From: Puccinia triticina
Taxonomy: Eukaryota; Basidiomycota; Pucciniomycetes; Pucciniales; Pucciniaceae
DNA length: 64,000 nt
NCBI RefSeq assembly: GCF_026914185.1
Contig: NC_070572.1
Location: 806,001 to 870,000 of the forward strand
Direction: 5' to 3'
The translations under genes were made by a program, and so were the position numbers. The notes below the pieces were generated by a model that was given only the letters and a program-made list of their open reading frames with translations, was not told the DNA's origin and did no database searches. This document shows, piece after piece, positions 1-11,919 of the stretch. The stretch's first letter is position 1, and each line of letters begins with the position of its first letter.

Positions 1-2328
1 TTGTGACTGATGTGCTGGGACCGCTTGACCCGGACATCAACGGCAATCGATTCCTACTCACTGTGTGAGACCACGCGACCACCTACTCGTTTGCTTTTCC
101 CATGAAAAATCGTTCCGAAGTACCCTCTATCATTATATCTCTCATCAAGCGGATTATATCCCATTTCAAATCGGCTCCACGATACGTCCGGTGCGACAAT
201 GCTAAGGAGTACACAACCCAATCCTTCTCGACATACCTCTCTTCGGTCGGCACATCAATAATTTTCACCTCTCCGTACACACCTGAACAAAATGGCGAAG
301 CCAAACGATTGAATCGTACCCTCGGTGAAATAGCCCGTACGACCCTGAAGCATTCTCAACTTCCCGACTCTCTCTGGTCATACGCATACAAATGCGCGTG
401 CTACCTGATTAACCGCATACCTAACGCGCGCTGCAAAACGACACCCCTTGAACTTTGGTCTGATCGAAAACCCCTGGGGCCTTCCTTTTACCCATTCGGC
501 ACCAAGGCGGTCGTGCACATACCCAAGGAACGCCGCCGCAAGTTAGATCAACGAGGTTGGCTCGGATACCTAGTCGGCTACCAGGACGATGAGCGTGGAT
601 GGTTCTTCTGGAACCCGGAGACCAAAAGGGTCATAAACTCAGAGTGTGCTGAGTTCATTGACTTTCAAGGGAAATTGCTGATCCCTGGCCCCGAAAATTC
701 ACCTGATTTTCCTTCTGCTCGTAGAACTCTTACCCTCGGCCAGGAGCCGACAAAGGAGATATGTGACGCTCAAGATGATCAACTCGATTCAATCCAAGCG
801 ATTTCGGACGCTGACATTCCCACGAATCTGAAGTCCGCACTGGCATGCCCCGAACGGGATTCTTGGCGTGCGGCATGCATGACCAAGTGGGACCAACTGG
901 TCCAGATCAACACCTTTGAGATAGAAGAAAAAGAAAATAAACATTCCATTGGCACCCGCTTTGTTTTCGATATCAAATGTAAATCGGACGGATCGGTTGA
1001 GAAATTGAAGGCTAGGTTTGTTGTCCAAGGCTTCAAGCAAAGGATCGGACGGGACGTGAAGTCTACTTTCGCACCCACGGCATCCCTGACGACATTACGG
1101 CTCCTTCTGACCTTATCAATTGTCAACAAATGGAAGATCAACTCATTCGACGTGACCGGCGCCTTCGTGCACAGTCCGATAGACGAGACAATCTATGTTG
1201 ATCCTCCAACCAAACTTTTTCCGGAGCTGAAAGGCAAAGTCCTCCAATTGAAGAAAGCGTTGTATGGGACCCGCCAAGCAAGTAGATGCTGGTGGAAACA
1301 CTTCAAAGGTCTTCTAGAAGCGTGGGAGTTTACCTGCGACGAGGTTGAGGAATGCTTATACAGGTATAAGAAGGGCAATTCAATTGTAATCATATGGATC
1401 CACGTCGACGACGGGATTGTTTTCAGCAACAATGATACGGCACTCAAGATCCTCCGTCAGAAACTCGAGTCCAATTTACGGGTTAAATGGGACAACAGAC
1501 CGGACAAACTTGTTGGTATCAAAATGGAATATGAAGATGGATCGATTTTCTTGAGCCAACCGCTGTTAATCGACCAGACGATCAAGAAGTTTCAAGCGGA
1601 AGTTCAACAGAAGGTCATACCGACGTACACTCCTCTTTCTGGCGACAATCTGGTAACATCTTTGGGAGAACCGGTTAATGCGACCCTATATCAATCTTTG
1701 ATTGGATCGCTGAACTACATCGCATTGGGGTCTCAACCCGATCTCAGTTTTGCGGTAAATTACCTAGCACGTTTCAGTTCCAACCCAGATGAAACCCATT
1801 GGAGCGGCCTCAAACACCTTGTTCAGTATATCTCGACCACAAGATCGAAACGACTAAAACTGGAACACACCGACAACCAGCTAGTTACTTGGTCAGATGC
1901 TAACTGGGGGGGGGGAATATCAACGTTCCACCTCAGGTTTCATTATCAAATTTTTGGGCAGCCCTATTGCCTGGGGATCTCGACAACAGAAGGTCGTAGC
2001 AACATCAACATGTGCTGCGGAATTCATCTCAATCGGTTCGGCTGTTGACTTCTTGTTGTTTCTCATTCCCATTGTTCAATCTCTCGACTCAACTCCAGAA
2101 ATAATCCTCAAATGCGATCACCGCGCGGCAGTTTTGGTTTCTGACGACAACGCATCCAAGGGCAGGATGAAAAGCCTCAAACGCAACTTCTTTTTTGTGA
2201 ACGACGCGGTCCGTGAAAATGGGATAAAACTACACTGGGTTTCCACATCCGACAACATCACTGATTTCTTTACCAAACCTCTGCGCGCAAATCTTCACTC
2301 GACATCAATGGCCAAAATCTTTCCTTAA
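1..2328 (+). pseudogene. Ty1/copia pol remnant (integrase core, RT, RNase H)
   Basis: This is the 3' two thirds of a Ty1/copia polyprotein; the window starts inside the integrase core, at the stretch with the first catalytic Asp. In order: integrase (NGEAKRLNRTLGE with the catalytic Glu, about nt 290-330), the copia spacer, reverse transcriptase (FDVTGAFVHSPI near 1147; VDDGIVF near 1408, the copia version of YxDD) and RNase H (SDANWGG near 1893, then STSGFI, TSTCAAEF, KPLR). Two lesions are visible. A TGA at 66-68 sits where the frame otherwise runs on. A ten-G run at 1906-1915 shifts the frame, so the RNase H continues in the next frame to the stop at 2328. The copy is not expected to make an intact polyprotein. 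The family call is firm; gag and protease lie outside the window. Confidence 0.93.
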
Positions 2329-2612
2329 ATTGTGTTTGTTGTATCTTCAGTTGTGATTCTTCTTTAATCTTGTTGTCTCTCCGTCTTTATCTCCACTCAG
2401 TTTCCTTCAAATTTTTCTTCCTTTGTTCTCTTCATTATCCCCACTCAGTTTTCCAATTCTTTTTTCATTTTCTCTCAAATCTTTCTATGGTTGTATCTGG
2501 AGGTGTGGAGTTTGAGGGGGGGTGTTGGAGTGTGGGGTGGACAAACTCCACATTTGGAGTGTGCGGGAGTCAAGAGGAGGTCCGGGGGGGAAGCAATGAA
2601 ATCAAGGTTTTT
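2329..2612 (+). mobile_element. 3' end of the copia element: leader, polypurine tract, start of 3' LTR
   Basis: After the pol stop come about 190 T-rich bases with no ORF. A polypurine tract (GAGGGGGGG, about 2513-2521) is followed by TGTTGGAGTG at 2523, the expected start of a copia 3' LTR. Inside this fragment TGGAGTGTGGGG is followed by an inverted copy (ACTCCACATTTGGAGTG). The LTR appears cut off near 2612, where the sequence changes to a different copia gag fragment. No matching 5' LTR is in the window, so the boundary is inferred from the PPT and TG start alone. Confidence 0.55.
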
Positions 2613-2623
2613 ACCCTCAATAC

Positions 2624-3355
2624 TTGTTTCAAATATGGCATCAATCAATTTCAATTGTTACCAATACCAATGAAGATAATCCTGTCGAGCTATGGAGACT
2701 CCTCACGAACCATTACAAGGCAAAGACCAATGGCAATCAAGCCAAAGCATACAACAAGTTCTGCCAGTTTCATTTTAAAGGGGATCTCACCACCCTTCTC
2801 AAAACTGTTGACAAGCACCTCAAGATCATGTCATCTATTGGCATGAAGTTCTCAGGAGACAAATGTGATATCAAGGAGGAGTACATCACTGCAAACATTG
2901 TCATGAAGCTTCCGGAAAAATACTCAGCTACACAAGACTGGCTTCAGGCTCAGCGTCCATTGACCCTTCAACTGGTCAAAGACACTCTGAACAACAAGCA
3001 TCAAAACGCTTTGAACTCAGTCACAATCAAGACCAAAGACACCGCTATGGCTGCCTTGACTTCCAAATCAAAATCAAAGTCAAAAGGTCCCCAGCGAGAA
3101 TATTGTTCTGGAGGGAAGCATAATCATAAGGTCGGCCATTCCAAGAAAGAATGCTGGCAACTCAGCAAGACTTTTAAAAACGCAAACACCGCTCAAGCCA
3201 AAGACTCATACAGCAGTGATTCTAGATCAACAGGCAACAGCCTGAGGTGCACCATCAAAGCGTTTGCAGCAATCGGCACACCAAACATGTGCTACATCGA
3301 CAGTGGTGCCTCTCACCACATGTTCACTATCAAGAGGGTTGATTCCTCCCAATGA
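2624..3355 (+). pseudogene. Ty1/copia gag-protease fragment (second element)
   Basis: An open frame of about 243 codons begins without a convincing start. It encodes a UBN2-type copia Gag: VELWRLL, then a helical capsid-like region with LP.KY. Next come a zinc-knuckle-like stretch (C..G.HNHKVGHSKKEC, near 3106-3155) in which the first Cys spacing is unusual, and the protease motif CYIDSGASHHM near 3290. It stops at 3355, immediately where a dispersed repeat (GAGGGTTGATTCCTC) begins, so it is truncated within protease. Order and orientation relative to the upstream pol remnant mean these are two different copia insertions, not one element. Confidence 0.85.
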
Positions 3356-3480
3356 ACAGGATCTTCCATGGTCATCAAGAGGAAGAAACCCTCTCAATGA
3401 CTGGTACAGACCTCAGTCATTGAGAGGAACCAACACTCCCCATGAACAGTCTGTGCCTTTCATCAAGAGGGGGTTTTGGA
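3330..3480. repeat. Dispersed TCATCAAGAGG / TCATTGAGAGG repeat, copy 1
   Basis: About 150 bp made of short alternating units of the type 'tcatcaagaggg..' and 'tcattgagagg', partly as inverted copies. The same motif recurs at 5040-5190, 7072-7240, 36521-36600 and as a regular array at 60155-60505. It has no coding potential and truncates the copia gag fragment on its left. Confidence 0.7.
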
Positions 3481-3489
3481 TAACAAAAA

Positions 3490-3640
3490 AGCACAAGTAC
3501 CCACGGTACCCACAAAAAGTACCTCTGGTACCCGCCTGTGGATGCCATCTACGGGTACAGGTGTCTGAGTATCAAAAAAAGCACTGAAAGTATCTGGAAA
3601 TGTGGCGGGTACCCTGGTCCACTTGGAGATATCTATCCTT
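3490..3640. repeat. GGTACC-rich segment, probably a hAT subterminal remnant
   Basis: Clustered GGTACC/GGGTACC words (for example near 3505, 3526, 3553 and 3609) resemble the subterminal regions of the hAT elements at 29.8 kb, 33.4 kb and 37 kb. I see no clear TIR or TSD here, so this is at most a truncated end. Confidence 0.35.
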
Positions 3641-4849
3641 CCCAGCCTCCACAAATTCCCCAGTCAAAGGGACATCCTTGCAAAGCCACATCAGGCTACT
3701 GACACAGTGCGCCATGGTTGGGGGAGTAGGCCCCCACAGCAACTGCTACAAAAATCTGACGCTGCCAAGAATAATCTCTCAACAGCGCAGGAGCTCCCAG
3801 ATAAGCACAAAGATTTGTGAATAAGGATGTGGCTGGGATTTTTTTGAAGGCAAACAGTTGCCCCTGGACCAATACAATTACTGTGTGTGCTAGAGCTTGT
3901 GAAAACCATCATTGGGTTAGGGCTTTTTCACCCCTGGTAATTGAGATAACACATTATCCAGGGGTGAAGTGCTATATAAGCATATTATCCAGGAGCGGAG
4001 CACCGTACAGCATCTGCTTCATGGCAATGATGCACTATCCTGGAAAATTATCATTACATTATCTGTTTCAGGATGCAAAAAAAACACGCACACAATTACG
4101 TTATGGGCGCGTCAGGAAATCACAAATTACGGATAGCAGTAACGTAGCTGGGCGGCAACTGAAACCATTACGTTACTGAGATAATGTGGATAACGTAGGG
4201 TAATGTAATTACCCAGTGTTGCCAAAGCCATCTAACCTACCATCCTTTTTGAAGAGTGGATGAAGTTGAAGTCCACATTATCAGGCCACGAGAGTCATGG
4301 ATATGGTACTAGTATCCTGACATTTCCAGGATATCCTGCATCCCCAAAAAGGTATGATCACTTGGGGATCATTGGTGCCGCTGGGGTTGCTGGTGACAGA
4401 CTATGACCAAGCTGACATAGCCAAAACAGTCTGCTGTTGTGCATGGGACCCGGTGCACCACCACTGACCTGCTTCCAAATAGAGAGTGAGCCAAGCTCAA
4501 GGATACATGAATGAAAAAGTATGAATATGTACAGTACAGAAGTTTCCCTCTCCGTCAACAACACATTGGTAGACAATCAATTCCCAACTCTTCCAGTGGA
4601 AGTAACCTTTCCAAATATCCTTAAAAATCCCTGGGATAACATGCTTAACTTCAAAGGACTCCTTGATTTCATCCCATTAGTGAGTAATTGCTAGTTGAGG
4701 GAAGCTGATGTAACCAATGTCAGAGTACTTTACATATGCCTGTGATAATTTGGATAGAACTGAACAGACAGTATCCATCCAGAAGAGCTCAAGCAAATCA
4801 AGAACAAATCACTCCAATGCTTTGTCCAACATTTCTTTCACGCGCATGC
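3641..4849. other. Intergenic, no supported gene
   Basis: No recognisable coding sequence. The stretch 4095-4215 has several ACGTTA/TAACGT words in both orientations, and the sequence 'attatccagg' recurs between 3950 and 4050, suggesting an old foldback-type repeat. Otherwise I see nothing. Confidence 0.5.
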
Positions 4850-5200
4850 CAAAAAAGGTGTGAACCTCCAACCACTCTAATATTTTTGGAGTGGGATGTG
4901 GTTCACTCCAAAACCAGGTCTTTTTTGTAGTGCACATCCCTGCACTACATGCTGGTTTTGATTCAACATCCGGACACTCCTGTACCCTTGACCAAGTCCG
5001 GCGCAGACTGGCCATTGAGGAGAGTGCATACACATACAAGCCCCTCAATGACAGGTAAGAACACTCATTGAGAGGACTCAACCTTCTCAATGAGTGGGAT
5101 TTACCAGTCATTGAGAGGACTCAACCCTCTTGATGACCAGGATCAACCGGTCATTTAGGGGACACAACCGGCCTCTTGATGACCGTCTTGTCCGGCAGGT
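4850..5200. repeat. Left arm of an inverted repeat pair (partner 7072-7800)
   Basis: 4853-4995 (…TTTTTGGAGTGGGATGTG…) reappears as its reverse complement at 7637-7790. 4995-5190, with the dispersed TCATTGAGAGG motif and 'gcatacacatacaagcccc', reappears in reverse at 7072-7240. The right arm is interrupted by a solo LTR at 7246-7614. The arms are diverged; together they look like the ends of one larger, old inverted structure about 3 kb long. Confidence 0.7.
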
Positions 5201-6010
5201 AGCTTCCTGTTGTAGGGTCTCCAGTATGGAACTCCAACCGGTGCTGGGCCATTGGCAGTTACTGGGAGGGAATGTGTGCTGTAGCGCTGCCTTCACTGAG
5301 GTCTGGGAAGATGTGAATCTGAGGGGAGTCAGGGTGATAGTGGAAATGGGGTGGGGATTTTATCTTGGGAGACAACAAGAGTTTGATTCTTGTTGGCGGT
5401 GGTTTTATTTCTTGAGGATCTAAAAGACTGGGCCTGTCAAGAGGACCAGGGATAGTGATCTAAAAGGGGATTCTGGGGAGGGACTCAAGGGTGCTGAGAG
5501 TTTGAACTCAGAAGACACGCCAATCAGGATTGCAATCAATAAGCTTGAAAGCTTGAATCTTGATGAAATTGGTTGGAAAAATTTGGCTTCAGACAAAATT
5601 GCATGCCGCCCCATCGCCTGAGTTTGAGCTGAACTTAGACTTTGGGGTTGTGACACTTGATGACATGTCACCATACACCTGCGCGCCTCTGCGCGCGCAA
5701 CAACAAGAAGAAAAGAGAGGAAACAAACAAACAAACAAAACCAACCCTCCACATAACAAAAGCCTCTCCAACAGGCGCAGGTAGAAAAAAAAACCAAATG
5801 TGTAATAAAGAAAACTAAACAAACACGGGAAAATAAACTACAGTCCAAATGACGCGCCCCGCGCGCAGAGCCAGGGATCCCAATACGGCTTGATGTCTGG
5901 CGCGCGCACACACACTGAGTCTTGAGGTCTTGATCTTGCCGCCGCCACAACTGCACTGAAAATTGAATAAAATTGGATGTGCCGCAGGCGCCACAAAATT
6001 GGTCACCACA
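5201..6010. other. Inside the inverted repeat, no supported gene
   Basis: Open frames here (for example on the minus strand 5420-6028) are low-complexity and match nothing I know. 5640-5780 (GCGCGCGCAACAACAAGAAG…, TGACATGTCA) resembles, in reverse, a stretch near 51560-51640, so it is probably shared repeat DNA. Confidence 0.45.
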
Positions 6011-6014
6011 CCGG

Positions 6015-7071
6015 TGTGGTAAGACCAATCAACTATCAACTACATCAAATCATAGTATGTTTTAATATTAAAGTACAGTACAAACTACATACAAAACATA
6101 CTTAGTACAAATAACCTCCATATTAAATTTCACTCAGCTGTCACAATTATTTTCACACCCAGAAAACTGGTAACATTTCTTTACATAAGTATCCGACATG
6201 TAACAAATCTCATAGTAACATTCAAGAATCACCTCTAAGAAACAGCTCATAGATGTATTTTCCATATAAGAGTAGATATACAGTAGATACATTACACAGT
6301 AGATCTCAGAATATTTTCCACTCTCAGAGTATAATCTCATCTGATACACTCTTCTGTGAAAAGAAATTCCTACTTGGATAGTAAAATACCAAGCCCTTTT
6401 GTATTTCACACAGCTATTCTCATCACATAGTAGAAGAATATTCAGCTACATATTTCTAGTCTCAGACAAGTTTATTTACTATAAAAGGAGGCCTCTTCTG
6501 ACCCTTCCTGTTTTCTTCTTTCCCCATGTTTTCACTTGATAGTAATATTGTAGATTACTAGCATTCATCACTTGATATAAATAGTTGAATTATAATATTT
6601 TGATATATTGAATAGTTGAACTTTGACATATAAAAATATCTTGCCCCCTTGACACAGATAAATCACTTACCTATAACATTCCTCTTCACATCACTTACAT
6701 ATAACAATCCTCCTTACATCACTTACATATAACAATCCTCTTTACATCACCTACATATAACATTCCTCTTCTTCTACCCTTACATATAACATTACTCTTT
6801 TACATCACTTACATATAACATTCCTCTTTACATCCCTTACATATAACATTCCTCATCTCTTGCGCACTGAACACAGGTAACTAGGGTTCAGAGTCAGATA
6901 TAATTAAGAATAGTTCTAAAGATTGTGCCACACTATAAATTCTTAGTGTACATTCTCCCAGAAGTTTATTCAAGGAAGGCAGCCCTTCAAGCACACGTGT
7001 AGTCTGTCATTATCTGTGACTTCTACATTTCCCTTCAAAGCTCAGATCACGCCTAGCATAGAAGTTCCACA
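6015..7071. mobile_element. Solo LTR, TGTGG..CCACA, 4-bp TSD CCGG
   Basis: The segment begins TGTGGTAAGACC at 6015 and ends GTTCCACA at 7071, so it has the short TGTGG/CCACA inverted termini of an LTR. It is flanked by CCGG on both sides (6011-6014 and 7072-7075). It contains a TATA-like TATAAAAGGAGG at about 6480 and an AT-rich tandem repeat at 6655-6860. A second solo LTR with the same termini, TATA placement and GGCAGCC word lies at 42398-43367. No internal region is present, so it is read as a recombination-derived solo LTR. Confidence 0.72.
6655..6860. repeat. AT-rich tandem repeat, unit about 27 bp
   Basis: About seven imperfect copies of a unit around CACTTACATATAACATTCCT, all inside the solo LTR 6015-7071. 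It is non-coding. Confidence 0.8.
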
Positions 7072-7245
7072 CCGGTCATTGAGAGGGCTGAGTCCCCTCA
7101 ATGAACGGATGTTCCCGGTCATCAAGAGGGTTGAGTCCTCTCAATGACCGGTCTGACCTTTCATCAAGGGGCTTGTATGTGTATGCACTCTCCTTGATGG
7201 CCGGCTCAGACCAGCCATTGAGGGAAGTGCTTTTGCTCAATGGCC
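7072..7245. repeat. Right arm of the inverted repeat pair, part 1
   Basis: Contains the dispersed 'ggtcatcaagagggttgagtcc' type units and GCTTGTATGTGTATGCACTC, the reverse complement of 5015-5045. It ends in TGGCC, the target site duplicated by the solo LTR that follows. Confidence 0.7.
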
Positions 7246-7614
7246 AATGTAAGGACGGGAGTCCTTCACTGTCCATAGAAAGTGGGCACAGGAGGGGCAA
7301 AGCTCAAATCTTGGGAGCGCTTCTAGTTCACGGGCTGTATTTCAATGACGCAAAAGGGGCTAGCCGGGAGAGAATGAGGAAGCAGTTCTCTCTGTGAGTA
7401 CAACTACATCTAAGAAGGGAAGAAGGGAAAAGGGAACAGAACAGAAAAGAATGAAAAGGGAGAGGCTTACCAAGCCGGGAGAGAATGAGGAAGCAGTTCT
7501 CTACCAGCTAGGAATGGGAAGACGGCGCTGAGTAAGTCTCACTACAACTGTCACAGGGTTTTGTGTACTGTGATATTCTTTGGGAAAACCCGTGTGCTGC
7601 GGGGGATTCACAGC
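7246..7614 (-). mobile_element. Solo LTR with intron-like internal duplication, TSD TGGCC
   Basis: The core runs 7248-7612 (TGTAAGG…TTCACA). The flanks carry TGGCC at 7241-7245 and 7615-7619. The empty site can be seen in the inverted copy near 5010, which supports the insertion. Inside, the 30-bp sequence starting AGCCGGGAGAGAATGAGG occurs at 7362-7391 and 7473-7502. On the minus strand the first copy is followed by GTAAGC and a polypyrimidine tract. A diverged copy of this LTR lies in the other orientation at 37657-37943. Confidence 0.7.
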
Positions 7615-7800
7615 TGGCCTCTTCCCGCCCTGGGCAAGGGTACAGGAGTGTCCAGGTGTTGACTCCAAACCAGCATGGAGTGTAGGGATGTGCACTCCAA
7701 AAAAGACCTTGTTTTGGAGTAAACCACATCCCACTCCAAAAATATTGGATTTTTCAGAGGTTCACACCCTTTGTGGTGTGCGCGTACACCACGGAGCGTG
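7615..7800. repeat. Right arm of the inverted repeat pair, part 2
   Basis: Reverse-complement counterpart of 4850-4995: ACAGGAGTGTCC, CACTCCAAAAA, GGTTCACACCCTTT. Small frames crossing it on both strands are by-products of the repeat. Confidence 0.7.
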
Positions 7801-10756
7801 GTTGACTGTGGCTCAATGCAAGAATTGGGGTTGGGCCAACCCTCCCGCGTCCCGCCAGATATTTGGGCAGGCTTCACCATGAAAAAACTGATGTGAATAG
7901 GTGTCAGGTGACATTCAGTAAAATATGCTGGAATTCCAGTGGCACTCCAGCATTACTCACCTTGAATAACAATGGCCCCTTTGACATCATCAGGGGGTTC
8001 TACCACCTTTCCATAAGTGTATGGTTGGAGTTAAGGCTGGAGTTAGCTTCACATCACCTACCACCTAGTGCCCTCAGGTTTTTCATGGTGCTTGGTAGTG
8101 GGAAAAGATGGTACCCGTGGTTGGCTTGACTGCCAGCGTGGGGTAAACGTAAGACCCTTGTGTATGCACGCAGTCATTCAAAACACCAACACTGGCCTTC
8201 TGTTGGGGCATATCCAACTTGGGCCTGCCGTAAGTGCTGCAGTGGATATTGGTTTGACAACCAAGGGTTAGATAAAAAAAAATGATCAGACCCAGGTTTG
8301 AACCCAAGCTTTCCTGCCCCACCATGTACACACTGCAGCAGTCACATGAGTGTAGCAGCACTATGCCAATCAACTGATGAACATTTGTTTGCTAATCTTC
8401 TGGTCAAAAAGGATAAGTACTATTAAAATATCATTTTTGCGAGTCTTCTCATTGTGGAAGATCTCACATGTCATTTATTTTTTTGTGTATGTAGCCTTTT
8501 TCCTTAGATGGAAAAAGGCACAGAAACTTCATTATTATTATTTCAATTCTTCTTGTTGGCTCAACCAAAGAATGGGGTTGGTCAATGAGGGAATGATCCC
8601 CAAGGTGTTCATTACCTTGGTTCAGTACAGAGCTGACCAGCCAACAGCATTGGCTTGCTTGGTTGGGCAAGCCCTTGTCGGCTGACAAGTCCTGGTGGAC
8701 TCGTGTCTACTGGTTGGCAATGCCAACGTAGATTTCAGACTGGCCCCACCTAAAGACGCCGTCGACCTGCTCCTCAGGGACGGATGGTGTTGGTTGGGTA
8801 AACACATTTCCCCAAGTCAACCCAAGTACAATGCCAACGTGATGTGTCAGCTGGGCTACTATAATAAGTTAGAGCCTGGCTAACTATTCTAGTATATAAA
8901 GTAGCAGCGCAAAGGGCCACTAAAGATTGTAAGAATATATGCCTAGGGGACCGGCGCCGCACTCACCAGATGAGAAGGGAGCCGCAAACCACAAAAGCTG
9001 CGGAGTTTGGTAAGCAAAGCAAACCCCTCTCCGCAGCCCAAACTGCTTGTGCAGTTGGGTAAACTGAGTGCATCTTATTGATGAATGCAGGTACCGTCAA
9101 GAACAGCAAGATTGAAAATTGATTGTCGTTACTGGGAAGGATCTTGTCAAACACCTCAGGTGAGTGATTGAGTTCTGGAACAGTCAACTGACCAGGGCGC
9201 AGCTAACTGCTTGTCCCCGCTTAAACAGGCGCATTGCCCAAAATCCAGACTCGAGCCGAACCAGCTGCATACCAAAAAGGAACTTCTCAAGGTGAGAAGC
9301 CAAATCCCCTAAAAAGCCAAGACCAAAAGTGAAGAAGGGCTGACAGAATCAACTGTGTTCCACAGAAGAACTCAGTTGCGCCACCCTATCTGCACGTCAA
9401 CGGCAAGGTCAATAAAAGGACAAAGTCCAGACCAAGTAAGCTGGTTTTACCAAATGAGAAACAAGAGCAAAGTGGAAGGTTCTAATAAGGGGCTGTGACA
9501 AATGACAGACGGAACAGCCACGCCAACAAAGCCAACTCTTTTTACTCTTATAAAATACTCCTAGTCAGCAGCCAGCAGCCTGCTTCTAGGTAACTTTCAA
9601 TCTTCTCCTTATCAAATTGTAAATACATAACAATAGTTCTAATGGAATAAACTTCTAGTTCTTCCAAATTTTTCAAAGATAAGATAAAGAAATACATCAT
9701 CTTGTTAATAGCAGCGGCGCAAAGCGCCGCGCACAAGGTTAAAAATGGTATTCATTAGGCACCGCGCATAAAAAACTATGCAACATATATCCCCTTGAAC
9801 CCTAGACCGAGTTGAGGGGCAAATGGTAGAACTCCAGCCCAAAGAAACGGCCGGAGAACTGATAATGAACTGGCTAAAACCCGTTCTCAAGCTAAGAAAA
9901 CCGGTTGCAAGACATTTTCCAGTTTGATTGAACTAGGAGAATGTCAACAGAAAGACCAATGTGAAACTGCCGGAGGAGTGTAGCAGTAAAGTGAACTACT
10001 GAGCCTCCCCTGGCCACAGATGAATAGTCGCAAAAGGACTGGAGAACCAATACCCTCCCTTCGATCAAGGAAGAGAGAACACCATCTCCAAAGATGTATG
10101 ACAGGAGCGACATGAGTAGTAGAATCCACAAAAGCTCCTGCCCACGCTCCACTCCTCCGGCCAAAGAGCCAAAGGAAGAATAACTATACAGAGCTATAAC
10201 CCTACCAGTTGTAGCTCGACTATATAAGCTGGGGCCTTTGGGCAATTAAAGGTCCCCCAGATACATTTATAACCACCTCAAAGCCTTGCCAGTCTAGCCC
10301 TTGTCTAATTGACCTGTGCGCTAGACTGACCTTGCCTTGACCTCAGTTTTCTTGAATTGGTAGTCTTTTTTACCGCAGACCCTTGCTGAAAGTAAGTCTG
10401 CGTTTTTTCCTTTTTCTACTGGGATTCTTATCCCTATCTATCTCCTGGGTGCAAGCAATCGCGCAACTACCCCCTTTCCAAGGGCCCCAGACGTCACAGT
10501 TCTTAAAACAACTCCTGCTCAGGCCCTGTAAGAACCGCGGAGGGCACTAAACCACCCCAGGCGCCCCTGACCCCTCCATTAACCCCTTTTTTTGGGTTCA
10601 TTAGAAATAACTGTTTCCAGTTATTTCGTACTTTTACTGCGCATTTGCTGCGCGCTCCATCACACCGTGCACAGTCACCAGTGTAGCTAGAGGAGTATGA
10701 GTCCTCTTGGAATCACCGCGCCTGACATGATGTGTTGGCAGGGTTGGCATGACACT
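7801..10756. other. Intergenic, TE-derived looking, no supported gene
   Basis: No domain-bearing ORF. TATA-like words (TATATAAAG near 8895, TATAAAATAC near 9549, TATATAAGC near 10213) and the shared word AGCAGCG(G)CGCAAAG near 8900 and 9713 suggest decayed LTR sequence, but I could not define termini or TSDs. 10690-10756 is the direct left flank of the chromovirus insertion. Confidence 0.4.
8268..8365 (-). repeat. tRNA-derived SINE-like fragment (tentative)
   Basis: On the minus strand, TGGCATAGTGCTGC (resembling a pol III A box) is followed about 60 bases later by GGTTCAAACC (a B-box match) and then a run of eight T. The T-arm does not pair well, so it is not a functional tRNA. A SINE head or chance are both possible. 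Confidence 0.3.
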
Positions 10757-10761
10757 CTGGT

Positions 10762-11731
10762 TGTCAGCCTTAGAGTCATCACAGCTGACCTAAAAGCTGC
10801 CTGTTCTACCTTTGTTACATATAAATTACTTTATATCTTTTTCATCTTAAGAGATATCCCTGTTTTGACTTCATATTCTGTTTCCTCATGCAATTTTAAC
10901 CCTAGTTACAACTTACCAATTCATTGTAACTATACTCCTTCCCTGAGTTACTGAGTTGTAGCGCCCTTGCACAGTTGTGACGTGTCAGCGCTACTAGGCG
11001 CGCCAAACCACATGTACATATGTAAATTACATAAGCAAACTGTGAAAATTTTCGTAGTCAGGATCCCCCTTGCCTGAGGCGGATCCACAGACTTCAGCAC
11101 ACCAGAACCACCACCCAGATAACTCCAGGATCACCACCAAAGAGCCTACTATACTCCCAGTATACCTACCGTCACAGGCGCCTAGGATATTGACAGTAAG
11201 TAACCTCTTTCACTGAACCTTGTTTATCTCAGAGGTACAACTCTGTGTCTTGCTGGATCTGCCTTTTCTTCTTGCTTTGCTTCCTCCTTGATCACAGGGC
11301 TGTCCCTCCAAATCTATAGGCCTTTGCCTCCATCTTGATCACAGGGCTGTCCCTTCTTATCATCAGGCCTTTGCCTCAAAATCTAGGTTCAGGGCTGTCC
11401 CTCAGGTTTCCCATTAAGAACCTTGACTGTCCAGAGAGAAGTCTAAAAAACTGTGGCTGGATTAAGACTTATCTAATCCAGATACCCTCCTGAGAGGAAG
11501 CTGTAGCACTTCTTGCACAGATTAGCAGCACTCTTCTGAAGAGTAGCATTGCCAGTGGACGTGCATTCCCACTAGAATAACCTAGTACTTCTCTTCCTTC
11601 TTATCCTGCTTGGTTTCTCTCTCTCTTTCTCTTTTTTTCTTTTATAGTTGTAATTTCTTTATCCCAAGAAATCCAACTATTGCCCCCCCATTTCTTGTGT
11701 CCTGCTGTCACTATAGAGACTCAGGCTCACA
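10762..11731 (+). repeat. 5' LTR of the chromovirus
   Basis: 970 bp, TG…CA. It contains a consensus-like splice donor GTAAGTAAC at about 11196 and, near its 3' end, TTTTTTTCTTTTATAG (about 11625-11647). Together these could bound a leader intron, but this is not shown. The same donor is kept in the older solo LTR near 52100; the acceptor-like stretch is not. Confidence 0.95.
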
Positions 11732-11752
11732 ATTGGGGGCCTCATTGGGAAA
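11732..11752 (+). promoter_or_regulatory. Candidate primer-binding site
   Basis: Directly after the 5' LTR comes ATTGGGGGCCTCATTGGGA. TGGGGGCCTCA starts one or two bases in, as expected for a tRNA 3'-CCA primer. The start resembles tRNA-Pro type PBSs, but I cannot fix the tRNA species from sequence alone. Confidence 0.5.
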
Positions 11753-11919
11753 TATACTCACCTTTTCATAATTCTAGACTGCTATAAAGCCAAAAGACTG
11801 ATCCTCTTGACTAAATCAAACAAAAAACTCTAAAAATTCGAAAAATCACCTTAAAATTTTTTTCTACATATCTTACTAACGCTAAAATTCTTCTAAAATC
11901 ATCCAAAATTGCTTTTACA

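Noticed and set aside
6655..6860. CRISPR-like array
   Set aside because: Units are contiguous with no unique spacers; it is a minisatellite in a eukaryotic LTR.
8268..8365. A functional tRNA gene
   Set aside because: Box-like sequences and a T run exist, but T-arm and acceptor stems do not pair; kept only as a weak SINE-like candidate.
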